Numbered from the stretch's first letter, positions 9,761 to 21,983 are shown. The stretch is DNA of 64,000 nt from Cenococcum geophilum 1.58 (GCA_001692895.1 KV748197.1:67813-131812); one strand, 5' to 3'. Numbers and translations: made by a program. The notes: generated by a model from the sequence alone, not told the origin.

Positions 9761-11523
9761 CTATTATATAGTATAACTACGGCAATACAAACCACCGCCT
9801 TACAAGGCCCCTACTAGACAGTTTAGACCTAGAGAAATATTATATTCTTGCTATATAAAAGCCGTATTATAATACCTACATATAATTAATATACTACCCC
9901 TAAGGATACTAGCTTCTATACAAACCAAAAGCAGCTATATACGTATGCTTTATAATTAGTAAGGCTATTAGCCTATCCTTATAATTATAGTAGGCAGTTA
10001 ACCTAGATATTGTAGTTATAATAATCTAGATATATAGGGGACCGGTATAAATTATTAATGTATATAACCTAAGGGTTAAAGGGGTCCCATAAATAGAGAA
10101 TATTATATTAATAATAAGCTTACTAAAAACTAAAGGTATAGAGTCTATTCTATTAGGAGATATAAACCTCTACTACCCGTAGTAGGGGGGTATCTATATT
10201 GCTGCTAAATAATAGGCAGAGTGCCTACTAAGAGCTATAAATATCTAGGGCCTTAAGCTGGCCACCCCCCTAGGAGCAATTATATGGCAATAAGGCACTG
10301 CTAGAAGTATAATTAACCTTATATTTATAGACAAAGGCCTATACTAGAGACTTAAAAGGTGCAACCTTAAAGAGAAATAGGTACTTACTATAGACTATAT
10401 CCCTATCTAGATATAGCTAGATCTAGATATTAAGGCGTAACTAAATAGTAAAAGATATGTAATAAGGAAGCTTAAGATAAACAGCTTCCTTAATATAGTT
10501 AAATAATAACTTTAAGACCTAGAAGAAATCCACCTAATACTAAATAAGTAAGGCTTATTAGCTACCCCGGAGGAAATTAACTAAAGACTAAAAAGGATCT
10601 AGGCAGCAATTAAAAATAGGCTAAAAGAGCACTGCCTGGTCTTAAAACTGGGCCCCTATACGCGATACGTATAGTCCGCATAATACGCGGTTCTTATTAC
10701 TAGCTAATAACGAGTAAGAAGGAAATATATAAGCAGCTATAACCTTAAAGATAAGAGATAATATAAAGACATAAGAAACTAGTTAAAAAATACCCTAAAA
10801 AAAGAAGTAAGGAATAACTAGAGACGGTTTATAAATAAGTATACTTTTAACCTAAGCCTCCCCTATAATAAGGGCCTTTAGGCTATAGCAAAATAGGTAA
10901 AGATCTTTATAGAAAGGTTCTTCCCCTAACTAGCTCTAGCAGACCTTAGTAATATTATAAGGTAAAAACACCGGTGACTTTGCTATAGGTCGACAGCGAT
11001 ATAATAACAGAGGAAATGGCTAGAACTATTAGCCGCCTTTTAAATAATATAGTACTAGGACTAGATGGAATTCTAAATAAGGCCTTAAAGTCCTGTGGAC
11101 CACTTATAGCACTTTAGCTTGCAGATATAGCTAGAGCATACTTTGCTATAGGCCTACTACCCGCGACTCCGGAAGATCTATAACGACGGTTATCCTATAA
11201 AAAAAAGGTAAAGCAAATTACTTAATCCTAGGAAGCTACCGCCCTATTTCCTTAGAAAATACCCTTAGCAAGATCTTAGAAAGGGTAATAGCGGACATAT
11301 ATAGCAGACACGGCCGAGGAACACGCCCCTACTACTATAAAGTTAAATAGGGGTAAGAAAGAACCGCTTAATACTATGTAGCCACTTACGCCTACTCGCT
11401 ACCACATTTAAATCTGCATAGGCGATGCGAAGGGGACTTCTCGTAGTATTAATGCTTAGCTTAGATATTAGTAGTGCCTTATAAAACGTACCCCCCATAA
11501 GCGCTCCTATACATCCTTAGGGC

Positions 11524-13605
11524 CGACTGCCTAGCGAGCTAGAGGTGGATTTATTTGTCGTTTTCACCCCCTTTCCCCCAACAGAAAATTCTTCTTAGGG
11601 GGTGGTCCCCTAGCTTATAAAGCGAGGCACGACAGGAACACCAAAACCAAATTACCAAACCACGAAAATATAGAGGCTTAGATTTTCTACCTACCTTTTT
11701 TAGCCTAATCCCCCCAGAAAGTAGCTTAATAGGGTAGGATTAGTAAGGAGAAAGGGTAATAAGATAGTAAAAACTAAGGAAAACCCCCCTAAAGATACAA
11801 AATGCCGAAGGGCCTAATAGGGTCAAAAAAAAAACCTCCTATAGAAATAAGTGATGAGGATTCTACATCTACTTTTTCTCCCCCTTCTCCTTCTCCTGGC
11901 CTAGTTAGGACAGGAGAAAAAAGAGGACATCCTTAGTCTTCTCCTGAAAAAGAAAACCAAAAACCTGCAAAAAAGACAACAAAACCAATAACTACTACGG
12001 ATAGTACGGATGATATACCCATCTATTCCTTTTCTCCAAAACAACATCTAAGCTTCGCTTTAGAAAGCCTAACCCAGGCCTATAAAGGGCTAGAAGAAGA
12101 AGAAGAAGAAGAAGAAAGAGAAGAAATAAAAGAACAAGTTAAACAGCTAGTGTACTATACACGAAGTATCCTATTAGGAGAAAATCCCTTTACACAAGAA
12201 GAAGAAGAAGAAGAAGAAAGAAAAAAAGAAAAAGAGAAGACAAACGATGTCCTAAAAGGACTAGTAGAAGAAGTAAGAGCTCTCCGTAAGGAGGTGGCTC
12301 CTATTAAAGAAACTTACGCAGAGAGGCTAAAGAAGGACCTCCCTTCTTTATCCTCCCTACCTTCCTCATTATCGACTACCCCTCCTTCTTCTAGTAGGGT
12401 AACTAGTAGCACGCCTAGCTCTAGCTCTACCTCTACTAGAAGTAAGAAAAAGCAGCTATAAGAAAGGAAGCTAGTCCTAATTATAGACGAAAAGGACCAA
12501 TTTCTAGACACATTCTCTATACGAAACAAAGTCAATTAACTATTTGCATCAAAACTGCAAGTAAAAAAGCCAGTACTAGCGTCTATAGCTAGAACTAAAG
12601 GAAAACGAAATATTCTCCTTACGACTATAGAAGAGTATAATGCAGATTTCCTAGTTAAATATAAGGAGATCTGGCATAACTGCTTTACCTTTTAAAGAGA
12701 ACAAAAACTAGAACCATGGGTTTAAATTATAGCCCACGGGGTTCCTACCCTACCTTTCCTAGGAGAAGGGGGCTCTAAGCTCCTAAAGGAAGAAATCGAA
12801 ACCTTTAATCCTATAAGGATACAAGGACTACCTAGATGGATCTTATCTAGTGAAAAAAGACACAATCCACAGACCAGATTTGGCTCTATAGTTTTTACTA
12901 TAGAGAACGAAGAAAAAAGACAAGAAATCCTTAAGTAAAAAGAGATATTAATTGCAGGTACAGCTACCAAGGTAGTAAAATACCTCGAAGTCTCTCCTAC
13001 TACGCAGTGTACAAGCTGCCAAAAATTTGGCCATATAGGAGACAGGTGCTCTACTAGGGCCTGCAGATACTGTGCGGCTGCACATTTATCTAAAGACCAT
13101 TCCTGTTCTACCTGTATAATAACAGGCAAGCCTTGCCAGCATACCACCCCTCTTTGCATTAATTGTAAAGAAAAATACTTTGCTAATAGTAAAGACTGCG
13201 AGACTCTTAAAGCTGCTAAACTAGTACGCGAAGAAGATTCTATGGAAGAATAAAAACAGATAGGATTCTAGAAGGAGGTAACTCCTACTAGGCTCTTAAA
13301 ATGATATTAGAGAGCAAAAGGATTAGAAATAAATTGCAAAAGGACAGGGACAGGGGTTAGGATTTCTTAATAGGTTTTTCTTACCATTTTCCTCATTCCC
13401 TAGTAGTTGTAGTATCTTAGTGTTTTACTAGGAAACTATAAACTCCTAATTTAGGGTTTATAAACTACTAGGACATAGCTACTAGTACATATTAAGCTGC
13501 CTAGAAAGGATTTATAATATATAAATATAGCGCCATAGCCCAAGACTGCATGCGCAGTATTGTACGTAGTATAATACAATGGATATAAAAAAAAAAAAAA
13601 AAAAA
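11524..13605 (+). mobile_element. ORF1-only LINE-type retroposon with poly-A tail
   Basis: A 13-bp duplication ACATCCTTAGGGC flanks it (11511-11523, 13606-13618) and a ~20-A tail precedes the 3' copy. At 2.08 kb it carries a leader, one ORF1-like gene and a 3' UTR, with no endonuclease or reverse transcriptase. It is far less RIP-mutated than its host. Its last ~110 bp before the tail are shared with the retroposon ending at 51359 and a remnant at 47714-47835, so these elements probably use the same reverse transcriptase, which is not present in the window. Confidence 0.85.
11802..13253 (+). pseudogene. ORF1-like protein with acidic repeats and zinc knuckles, lightly mutated
   Basis: From an ATG at 11802 one frame runs to 13253 with about six stops, all TAA or TAG and consistent with mutated Gln or Trp codons. 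It encodes a Ser/Pro/Lys-rich N-terminus, Glu tracts from GAA repeats (around 12095 and 12198), a Ser/Thr-rich stretch at 12340-12440, a central region with LPFLGEGGSKLLKEEIE, and Cys/His knuckles (CTSCQKFGHIGDRC, CRYCAAAHLSKDHSC, CINCKEK) at about 13008-13200. This layout is that of a LINE ORF1 RNA-binding protein. The 312-nt part at 12150-12461 is fully open. The true stop is uncertain. Confidence 0.7.
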
Positions 13606-13662
13606 ACATCCTTAGGGCAAAGGGCTTCCTAGAATGGATTATACAATTTATTTAAGGGTTTA

Positions 13663-13837
13663 TCCCTTAACCCGTTAGCGTCTAACGAGAAGTGATCCAT
13701 ACGCGAACACTAGTTTTAAAACAACGCGTGCACCTAATTAAAAGCTTTGTATTTCTCAGCACGGGCGTTAAATTCAGCTCAATTGATTGGTTAGCTCTTA
13801 TCGATAACCGTTAGACGCGAATTAACGGGTTAAGGGA
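13663..13837. mobile_element. MITE with ~29-bp terminal inverted repeats and TA duplication
   Basis: 175 bp flanked by TA (13661-13662, 13838-13839). The ends read TCCCTTAACCCGTTA and, after a gap of 4 bases in one arm, GCGTCTAACG; the right end is the reverse complement. TA duplication and TIRs point to Tc1/mariner-type mobilisation. Unlike the surrounding LINE it keeps CA and TG dinucleotides, so it is young or too short for RIP. No coding capacity. Confidence 0.85.
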
Positions 13838-15654
13838 TAGGCTAGAAAGAAATATCTTTAGTCTTTAGCGGATACTAGAGCCCCCCTATTATAGTTACAA
13901 TAGGAATACTACAAGGATTACCCCTCTCGCCTATACTCTTCCTTTTCTTTATAAGCAACCTACTTGACTCTTTTAAGGAAGGGGCGACCTAGGAGATAGG
14001 CTTTATTAACGATACAAACCTAATTATATACAGTTTAACAGCCGTAGAGAATTGTAGAACACTAGAGAAAGCCTATAATACCTATATAAAATAGGCAAGA
14101 CAATATAGAGTCTAATTCTCACTAGAGAAATACCAGCTAATCTATTTTATAAGAAAACGCAACTAATCTGCAGATCTTTAGCATGTAATTTATATTTAAG
14201 GCTTTAGTAGTTAACTAGTTTAAGGCCTAAGGGTATTAGGAGTATAGGTAGACAGTAAGCTCTAGTAGAGCGTATATACGTTATAAGCAGCCTATAAGGG
14301 CTAAGTATAGTACATCGTAATATCTAGGATCGTTAATTCTATATAGGGTCTATACTTCTAGAGGTTACGCCTATTATATATAGCAGTTGTCCGGCCAACT
14401 ATAATGTATAGATCTAGTATTTAGGCCATAAGAGAAACTAAGAAAGGCCCCCTTAAATTACTCCTTAAACTACTCTAAAAGGTCTAAACAGCTTGCCTTT
14501 AGAGTATAACAGGCGGGTATAAGCGAACGGCTACAGCACTGCTTAAGAAGGAAGCTAATATCCCCCCCCTATAATTATATATCGAAGCCGCTGCAATATA
14601 AAGGGTATAAAGGGAACGCAACTCTAATATTATAAAGTATATTAAGACACGCCTAAATAAACTATAGAGTAACCCTAGGGTGCCCTATAGGAGAGTAAAC
14701 TAATAACCCTAAAGTAGGGAAGATATATTAGAGAAACAGGTAGAGAAAGTAAAAGAAGAATAGTGCTATATTAGGGCCCAGGCCTATATAGAGGAGAAAG
14801 GGAGACGCGTAAGAAACTAGTAAAGATAATAGTAAGAAAGAGAAAGGAGCTAAAGTAGAGTATAAAAGAGTATTAGGAAACCATCTACTATAATATAATA
14901 CTGGTTGAACTAATACTAGAGAGGTATATAGGAGTTAAAGGTATAGAGGCTGGCTTAGATAAGAGGAACCTAAGCTGTAGTATAGTTAATACTATAGGGG
15001 GTAAACACCTAAGGGCTCTAAGAAGGCCTAATAAAGGCAGAAAATATAATAGCAACACTTCTAAGAATAGGAATAATAGGACTAAAAGATTAGCTCTACT
15101 AGGTAGGTGTCCTAGTAGGTAGCCTAAGATATAAATGTAGTTGGCTAAGACAGACACCAAAATACGTAATACTGTTATGCCCCCTACGCACTAACTAAGA
15201 AGTAATGCTCTTAGTAGCTGGTATAGAGAACTATAATATACTACTCTTAATATAAAAAGGTCTTAAGGCGGTTACCTAGTAGCTTATTAGCTAAAATATA
15301 CTAGACCAGTTCCGGGTTGTAAAGGAAATAGTAATAAAAGGCAAAGGGGCGAGTAGTAGGCGCCCCCTAATGACTCTATAGTAGCAGAGTTATGTTTGCG
15401 ATACTAGCGCGTCCGTAGGCTTGTTATAGCAGCAGTGGTTCCCAAAAAGGTTAAAAAGTAAGGTAGTAGAGCACCATAGGTAACTTGTAGGCGCGAAGTA
15501 GGCGAGTCCTAAAAGGCGGGGAGATGGATTACGGGGTTTTCTTATTTTCTTAAATAGAGTTTTCTCCCTATATGTAAATAAGGAGTAGTCCGCGTGGGCC
15601 CAATAGGGATCTAAATTAGACGTTAAGCAATAAATAATATAATAATAATTATAG

Positions 15655-18600
15655 TATTTTGCTTACGCCTTAGCAGTGCTTTCCTAGCGTTTCGCTAGCG
15701 CTTTATATTTAAGGGATATTCTTTTAATTCTCTTAGAGGCGGCTAAAATAAAACTACTATCGTTTACCTTAACCTTATATTCTAGATGTGGGTAAAACCT
15801 ATAGTAGGTATAAAACGGGCTTACGCCTATTATACTATATTTAGTATTATTATAAGCAAATTTAGCTAGTAATAAAAGGCCTACTTAGTTACTTTACTTT
15901 TTATTACAGAATATACAGAAGTAATACTCTAGCGTTTAGTTCTAGCGTTCTATTTACCCATCCGTTTACGGGTAAAAGGCTATACTTAGCCTATATTTTA
16001 TCTTTATAGTAAAGTATAGCTCTAACTAAAACTTACTAGTAAAAATACTGCTATAATTAGATATAAGGCTATCTTAGTATAGCGGTCGACTACTATATAT
16101 ATTGCGTTATATACCCTATTACCTTATCTACTAAATAGTAGACCTATAATAAAGTCTATTATAATCTCCTACTACGGCTATTTTAGGTAAAGTAGCGCTT
16201 AGAGCTTATTATAAAGGTAATATTAAGGCGTATATATTATAGGTAGAAATATAGTTCGCAATATCCGCATTTATACTAGGCTAGTAGTATTTATATAAAA
16301 GTAAATCTAGGGTCTTTTTCTTACTAAAGTACCTAGCTAGGGCATTACCGTGGTAGATCTATAGAAGTTCTATATAAGCTACTAGGTCTAGGGGTATATA
16401 TAACCTCCTGTAGTAATAAAGTAGTCTAGCGGAATTAAACTGCCACACTAGCTTTAAGCAGGCGCGTTAACGGCATCTTACCGTATCTACGCTGTCACTG
16501 CGCTTTTATAGCATAAGGTTATATTTAGTCTAAAGTCCTTTAATAAGCTTAACAACTATTTCCGTACTAGACTTATAAGCACTCTCTTAAATACTTACTT
16601 CTCTAACTTAGGTCCTTATTACACGTTGCTTAATAGTATATATATAGGTTACCTAGTTAAACCATAATACTATATTTCCTAGATATACCGCTATTAGGTC
16701 GCCAGCTTATAGCTATAAAAATAACACTTTTATAGAAGGCTTGCTTTCTTATATACCTAATAAAACTTTTATCTTAGGTTAGTGGCCCTATATTCCCAAA
16801 GTCCTTTAGAGTAATAATAGTATAGTATCTTCTTCTAGCGGACCCCCTACGCCTAGGGTTGCCTTAACAGCGCGTCTATAAGGTTTGTTTTTTCCGCCCT
16901 ATACTTAATTATAAAGTTATAGGTAGCTAATACTATAGCCCATCTAGCTTACCGTTTATTAAAAGCTTTTACTTTTATAAAACCCTTTAGATTATTATAA
17001 TCCATAAGTACTTCTAGGCGGCTTAATAGCCCCTTAATATAGTATCTCTAATATTTAAAAGCCTCTATAATAGCTAGTAGCTCTTAATTATAGGTCTTAT
17101 AATTACGCTTTACTAGCAAAAGCTTCCTAAACTAAAAGGCTATTAAATACTAAAGGCCGTCTTTAAACAGCTGTAATATAATAGCTACTAGGCCTTATAT
17201 TAAGGCACCAGTCTCTAACTAGGTTAGTAAGCCCGGTATATAGTATTATAGGAGCGGCGCCGTTATAAAGGCGTTGCAAAGCCAGAATATTGCCTACTCT
17301 ACCTCTTCTAGCTAACTAAAAGGCCTAGCTTTAGGGCCGTTCTCTACTCCCTTTAAAAGATTAGTAATAGGCTTTATAATAGCGAAGTATTTATAGATAA
17401 ACCGGTAATAGAAGTTAGCAAAACTTAGAAAAATTTAGATATCCCTATAAAATCGAAGGCTTTTCTACTTAATAATAGCTTCTACCCAGCTAGGATTTAT
17501 TACTACGCCTTTAGGACTAATAATATATCTTAGGAACTTAACCTCTTATATACCAAACCTATACTTCTTAAGGTTTATATATAGTTAATATTACTATAAC
17601 CTATATAGCACTTCTAGTATATAACGCTAGTATTCCTCTAGATTTTTAGAGAAAATTAAAATATTATTAAGGTAGACTATATAGAAGATATCTACTAGTC
17701 CTAATAAGACTTAATTAATATAGCCCTAAAAGGTCACTAGTCTATTAGTTAGCCTAAAAGGTAAAACTAAATACTTAAAGTGGCTATAACGCGTACGGAA
17801 TACTATCTTTTACTTATCGCCCTAATGGATATAAAGGCGGTAATACGTATTTATTAGGTCTAACTTGGTAAAGATTTTAGAACCTAATAAGCGGTCTAAG
17901 GTCTTACTAATTAATAGTAGTATAAGACAATTCTTAATTACTACCTTATTAAGGCCTCTATAGTCTATATAAAGCCACAGCTTTTTATCTTTTTTAGGTA
18001 TAAATAGAATAGATACCCTTATAGGACTAGTATTTAATTAGATTTAGCCTTTAGCTAAGGCGTTATCTAAGTACTTTTTTAATACCTCTAGCTTCTTAAC
18101 TAAGAGGTTATAAAGCGGTCTATATAAGACCTTCTATCCCTCTTCTAGGTTAATAGTATAGTCGCCCTACTAATATTAGGGTAGCTTCCCTACTTCCTTA
18201 TATAAGAAGATATTATTAACTTCTTTTAACTATAGGGGAAGGGTTGGTAAGTTGCTATTATTTTACTTACTAGGTATTAACCTAGTAATTACTAAGGCAA
18301 AGACTCTAGATTTTATCTAGAGAGACTCCGCAAAACCCTTAAGGGTTTATAATAATAGGGATAAGCTATCTAGCTTTTATTACTACGCCTTCGCCTTATA
18401 GTTAATAAAAAGTCGGGCCTTTTTTAACCCTAGTATACCTAGGGTAATAGTAGGGAATGCGTTAGCTATTCTATAGCAAATAAGAGTTACTTCCCTAATC
18501 TTACCCTAGCTGTCCTTTATTCTTAATAGTACCTTATAGGCTTTATAGTAATATACCTAAGTTTTATTTACCTAGAAGTAGGTAGGCAATTTTATATCTA

Positions 18601-19940
18601 GTGTTTTAAAGTTACACTCTATAGTAAATCGCTAGTTAATTATATTTACTTTAGCGCTAAGATTAAGTATTACTAAGGTCTCCTTTTAGGTTTACTTAAA
18701 TAGAACTTCTTTTAAAACAGTAATAGCTTTTTTATAATCTAGTAATAGCTTACGCCCTATAAGTATAAGGGACTCTAAGGGCGCCTATCTTTTCCTAGTA
18801 CAGAGATAGCGCTTATATTATTAGGAGGCGGCTACTATTACTATTACTACTCTAGGCACTATCGCCACTAATATCTTAGCTTACTGCAATTTTTATAGTT
18901 CCCCTTAGGTTAGGTTAAACCCCTAGCGGTATTACTTCGCCCTACTATTGTATTACTAGCAGTAGTTTAGAATCCGCTCTCCCTAAGTTACCTAATAGGT
19001 TATCTTTATATTTAAGTTCGCGGCGCGCCTATTACTTCTAGCCTATAGGACACTTACGCTCTTCTAGTTTTCTTTTAATAGGGCAGCTAGGGAAACTAGC
19101 TAATTTTAAGTTTATAGGAATTCCTAATAGTTAGTAACAGTAAGCTATAGCTCTAGCTATAGCTTCGCGAATAGGTATATTATTAAATGCTTTATATTAT
19201 AAGAAGGGTTAATTTACGCTTTTAAGGAGGTTAGGTAAGCAGTAAACTTATTTATAGGTTAATTAGTTTGCTGTATTGCCCTTATATATATTAGGGCTAT
19301 ATAGAGTTCCTAATTAATAGGACTTTTAATCTAATTAAGTAGGAATTCCATTAGCTCCTTTTAGGTAAACTATATATCTAAATAATTATCTTTATATTAT
19401 AGCTAAAGGGTTCTATTAATCCCCTTTATATATTATATAGTAAACGCAACTTTAGTATCCTTACTCGCAAAGGTGTTAGCCTTTAGGTAGAATGCTAGCT
19501 TTAAGCTATTACGGAAGTCTTAGTACTCTTATATAGTCTTACCGTAATATAAAGCAATCTTTTTTATTTTAACGGCCCGTTTTAACGGAGCGCCTATTAT
19601 ATTAGTAGCCTTCCGCTTAAGGTTTAGATATATTAAGCTACCGTTTAAGTACTCTAATAGGATGCTTTAAGGTGGTAGATCTAGGTTAGGAACGGGAGTT
19701 AACGTTACCTTACCGTGTTAACGCTATCTTAGTATTTCTACCTCCTCTCTAAGTAACTATAGTTTTCCTTACTTTAGGAGTTATAGCTTCTTGTTCTCTA
19801 GCCGTTATATTTCTTCCTATATAGTGTCCTTGCCTATAGCTTCTAGCTCTATCTAGGACGTAGGTCCGCCTATATCGTCCTAAGGCATCCCTAGACTCGG
19901 TACTACGCACCGCGCTAGCGTTACGCCCGCGTCTTGCCAT
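15655..19940 (-). pseudogene. gag-pol of gypsy element E: gag, protease, reverse transcriptase, RNase H, integrase N-terminal part (degenerate)
   Basis: On the minus strand gag begins with an ATG at 19940 (MARRGRNASAVRS) and stays open for about 60 codons. The reverse transcriptase active-site motif is seen at about 17690-17652 as VYLNNILIFS, a decayed form of YLDDILIFS. The integrase core with its first catalytic Asp region, seen as DFIIGLLFSR...VVDRYTK, lies at about 16200-16080. Many TAA/TAG codons interrupt the frame at Gln or Trp positions, so no functional polyprotein can be made. The gene is cut at 15654 by the LINE, and the integrase C-terminus resumes at 7889. Confidence 0.8.
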
Positions 19941-20076
19941 TAGGTTAATAAACTGCGATATAGTTAATAAATATAGGTCGTCTTTTTAATAGAGGGCTGT
20001 TGCTATATAGTTGCAGCCTTAGCAGACCGCTATATTGCCAGACCACTACCCCCAAAAAGGGATAAGAATTTAGAAC

Positions 20077-20279
20077 TATTAGAACGCCAAGGCCCTAAGG
20101 GTATATAGTAATGTAATAATAGTAGCGGAATGCAATAGGTATCTGGTTCTTAATAAAGTAGAACTATAAAACTAAATTCTGCTGTTCTTAGGTATGGGGC
20201 GACTACGTTTTATAGGCGCCTCGCCTACGCCTCGCCTACGCTAAGCTAGTTACGGCAAGTGCGTCTCTACGGCCTAATA
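20077..20279 (-). repeat. 5' LTR of gypsy element E
   Basis: Same 203-bp LTR as at 6078. Its first dinucleotide is TA instead of TG, a RIP-type change. The sequence just inside on the minus strand (TTCTAAATTCTTATCC) would be the primer-binding region and resembles the one after the 5' LTR of element B. Confidence 0.88.
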
Positions 20280-21179
20280 TTTAAATTAGATAAGTATATA
20301 GGTAAATATATAAGCTTAACTCTAAACGCGTTAAAGAGAGCCTATATTCTCTCTAAGTAATAAAGGCAAGCGTTATCTATAACTACTATTAATCGCTTAG
20401 TAGGAAAGCAATTATACCGCGGTAGAAGAGTATTTACTATCTAGAACTTAAAGCCTTTACTATTTGTTAAGACTTTATATACTAAGGCTACTAATACGCT
20501 ATTAGCTATATACGCAGGTAGTATATTAAGCCTAATCTTACCCTAATTATATAGCGTATATAATACTAGTATAATACTAAAGGGAGCCTAACTAGTCTTC
20601 TATATATCTATCTTTAAATTTATACCCAACTTCTCTATATATACCAATTAATTGGCGGTATATTATAATATAATTGCAAAATATATTGCGATTATAAGAG
20701 CTTGTTACGGGACTACCGTTCTATACGCTATAATATACGTATAGCTAGCGTTATAGGATTCCCTTCTTTGTTTGTTTATTTATTTACATTATTTAGCAGA
20801 TAGTTTATCCGCCTTATTACCCCTATATAGATTTAGCCGCAGCTACATTCCTATTAAGCTTTCTAGCAATCCTCTTAAGTCTCTACGACAGCTATATATA
20901 GCTATTAATTCTTTAAATCTAATGGTTGTTTATCTAGCGTTTATATATAATACTTTGTTATTATAACAGAGCTACGCTTAAGGGCTATTTAGTAATACTA
21001 TTTTATATAAGCTACTAAGCTCTATTATAAGAGGATCTAATTAGCTTACTCGCTTTCTTATTTAGCTAGGTAAATAAAGCTCTTAAAATATTATATAGCG
21101 GCTTACTATAATACTAAAGACGTTATAAATTAATTACTAAAACTTATTACTTAAGAGAGTTAGCCTTTTCTCTAGCCAT
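20280..21179 (-). pseudogene. Tc1/mariner-type DDE transposase pseudogene, N-terminal and catalytic part
   Basis: On the minus strand a plausible start ATG lies at 21179-21177. Near the other end one can read IRLNILPAYIANSVLVALVY, a decayed RLHILPAYTADGVL motif, then TLLPRYNCFP, VVIDNACLYYLERI (the second catalytic Asp, normally VMDNASFH..E), and VKLIYLPIYLSNLN (normally VKLIYLPPYSPDLN). The gene is cut at this point by gypsy element E and resumes at 6077. Stops are TAA/TAG. Family assignment is confident for the catalytic part; the helix-turn-helix region is too decayed to place. Confidence 0.7.
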
Positions 21180-21182
21180 ATC

Positions 21183-21343
21183 TGTTGGTAATATAAGGTG
21201 ATATCACGTATCTATAAGTTGTAGGTAGTATGATAATTATTGTTCTATCTCTCTCTTACTTAAGGAAGGGCGAGGAGCTTAAGGCCCCTCGCCACGCTAG
21301 TGCCGCGGCGACACGTGANGGCAACTTGCCTGTATTCCTAACA
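21183..21343 (-). mobile_element. Solo LTR of the copia G family, minus orientation
   Basis: 161 bp starting TGTTGG and ending CCTAACA, flanked by the 5-bp duplication ATATC (21178-21182, 21344-21348). Its reverse complement matches the LTR of element G (53866-54069), including the GCCGCGGCACTAGCGTGG block, but is shorter in the part with tandem GCAAGTTGCCGT units. It is nearly free of RIP and inserted at the start of the Tc1/mariner transposase pseudogene. One ambiguous base is at 21319. Confidence 0.85.
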
Positions 21344-21348
21344 ATATC

Positions 21349-21782
21349 AGTATTACTATAAGTATTTAATTACTTAGTAAAAACTGGCTACCTTTACTAT
21401 TTAAAGGCGCCTAAGTTAATCTAAATATCTATAAGTTCCTCCTAATTATAGTAATTAAGCGAGTTATATAACTAGCGGCAGAGGTATACTCCGCTTAAGT
21501 TACTCTAAGTTAAAAAAGATCCTTAATTAGGGCGTATTAATATAAGCCTATTCGCGGAGCTATATTATAAATAATATAGGTAGAAACCTTAGGATATTTA
21601 ATAAAGATTATTACACTATAGAAGAAGACTAATTATAAATAGTTTTAAGTCCGCTATAAGCATATAGCTTCGCTACAATTAATATATATAGTTGGTGGCG
21701 ATTTAGCGAGCTCGCGTACTAAAGCGAAAAGAAAATTTTTAAAAAAAGGGGAGGGGGGGCTGGTTGTGCATATTACTATGGG
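21349..21782. other. RIP-degraded flank of the Tc1/mariner element, no gene recognised
   Basis: AT-rich with no recognisable coding family. A short palindromic GCGAGCTCGC at about 21707-21716 and a purine run of A and G at about 21726-21760 stand out. It may include the 5' end of the Tc1/mariner element, but I could not find a matching inverted end. Confidence 0.35.
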
Positions 21783-21787
21783 TATAT

Positions 21788-21983
21788 TGTCACGGCACTG
21801 ACCTAACGCATACTGTTTTATACTGTCTCGTACTATCTTATACTGTTTCCTACTATTAGCTGGCCTACCACTAGCGCCTTGGCGGCTAGCCCTACTATTT
21901 ATATATAATACCCCCTTTTACCTTCTTCTCCTCTTTATACCACAACGTAGTTATTTAGTCTACTTTATTGCAGCACTGTAACA
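21788..21983 (+). repeat. 5' LTR of gypsy element A
   Basis: Starts TGTCACGG and ends CTGTAACA. It is less mutated than the 3' LTR. It is followed by GTTTGTGGTATC, also found just inside the 5' LTR of element C and presumably part of the primer-binding region. Confidence 0.88.

Larger units (their letters stand above)
9780..15500 (+). pseudogene. LINE ORF2 (APE-type endonuclease and reverse transcriptase), degenerate and interrupted
   Basis: At about 10040-10480 the endonuclease can be read: INVYNPPG-like start, then LLGDINLYYP, a decayed GDFN.HHP motif. The reverse transcriptase includes MLSLDISGAY-type sequence at about 11451-11520. It resumes after the two insertions with ILQGLPLSPILFLFF (about 13905-13950) and GFINDTNLI, a decayed FVDDTN catalytic motif (about 14001-14027). 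The frame joins cleanly across the 11524-13605 insertion (ILRAKGFLEW), which confirms the boundaries. Stops throughout make it non-functional. Confidence 0.75.
7905..15639 (+). mobile_element. Tad1-type LINE inserted in gypsy element E
   Basis: The ends are set by a 15-bp target duplication TAATAATAATTATAG (7890-7904 and 15640-15654). Subtracting two later insertions leaves about 5.46 kb. ORF1 with zinc knuckles and ORF2 with endonuclease and reverse transcriptase are recognisable on the plus strand, and the 3' end is TAA-rich (AAGCAATAAATAATAT). It is RIP-degraded. Two younger insertions sit in the reverse transcriptase region at 11524 and 13663. Confidence 0.85.
6078..20279 (-). mobile_element. 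Ty3/gypsy LTR retrotransposon E, nested host of a LINE
   Basis: The two 203-bp LTRs (6078-6280, 20077-20279) start TG(or TA)TTAG and end CTAATA. Both sides carry the 5-bp duplication TTTAA (6073-6077, 20280-20284). Without the inner LINE the element is about 6.45 kb. Coding runs on the minus strand from a gag ATG at 19940. A poly-C run at 6284-6290 is the minus-strand polypurine tract next to the 3' LTR. It is heavily RIP-degraded. A separate plus-strand, spliced reading frame lies between pol and the 3' LTR. It inserted into a Tc1/mariner transposase gene. Confidence 0.9.

Noticed and set aside
12095-12220. GAA microsatellite arrays
   Set aside because: They encode Glu tracts in frame with ORF1, so they are described as part of that gene and not as separate loci.
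12722-13159. 145-codon minus-strand frame
   Set aside because: Antisense to the zinc-knuckle ORF1 gene; its Cys residues and length are a by-product of the plus-strand code.
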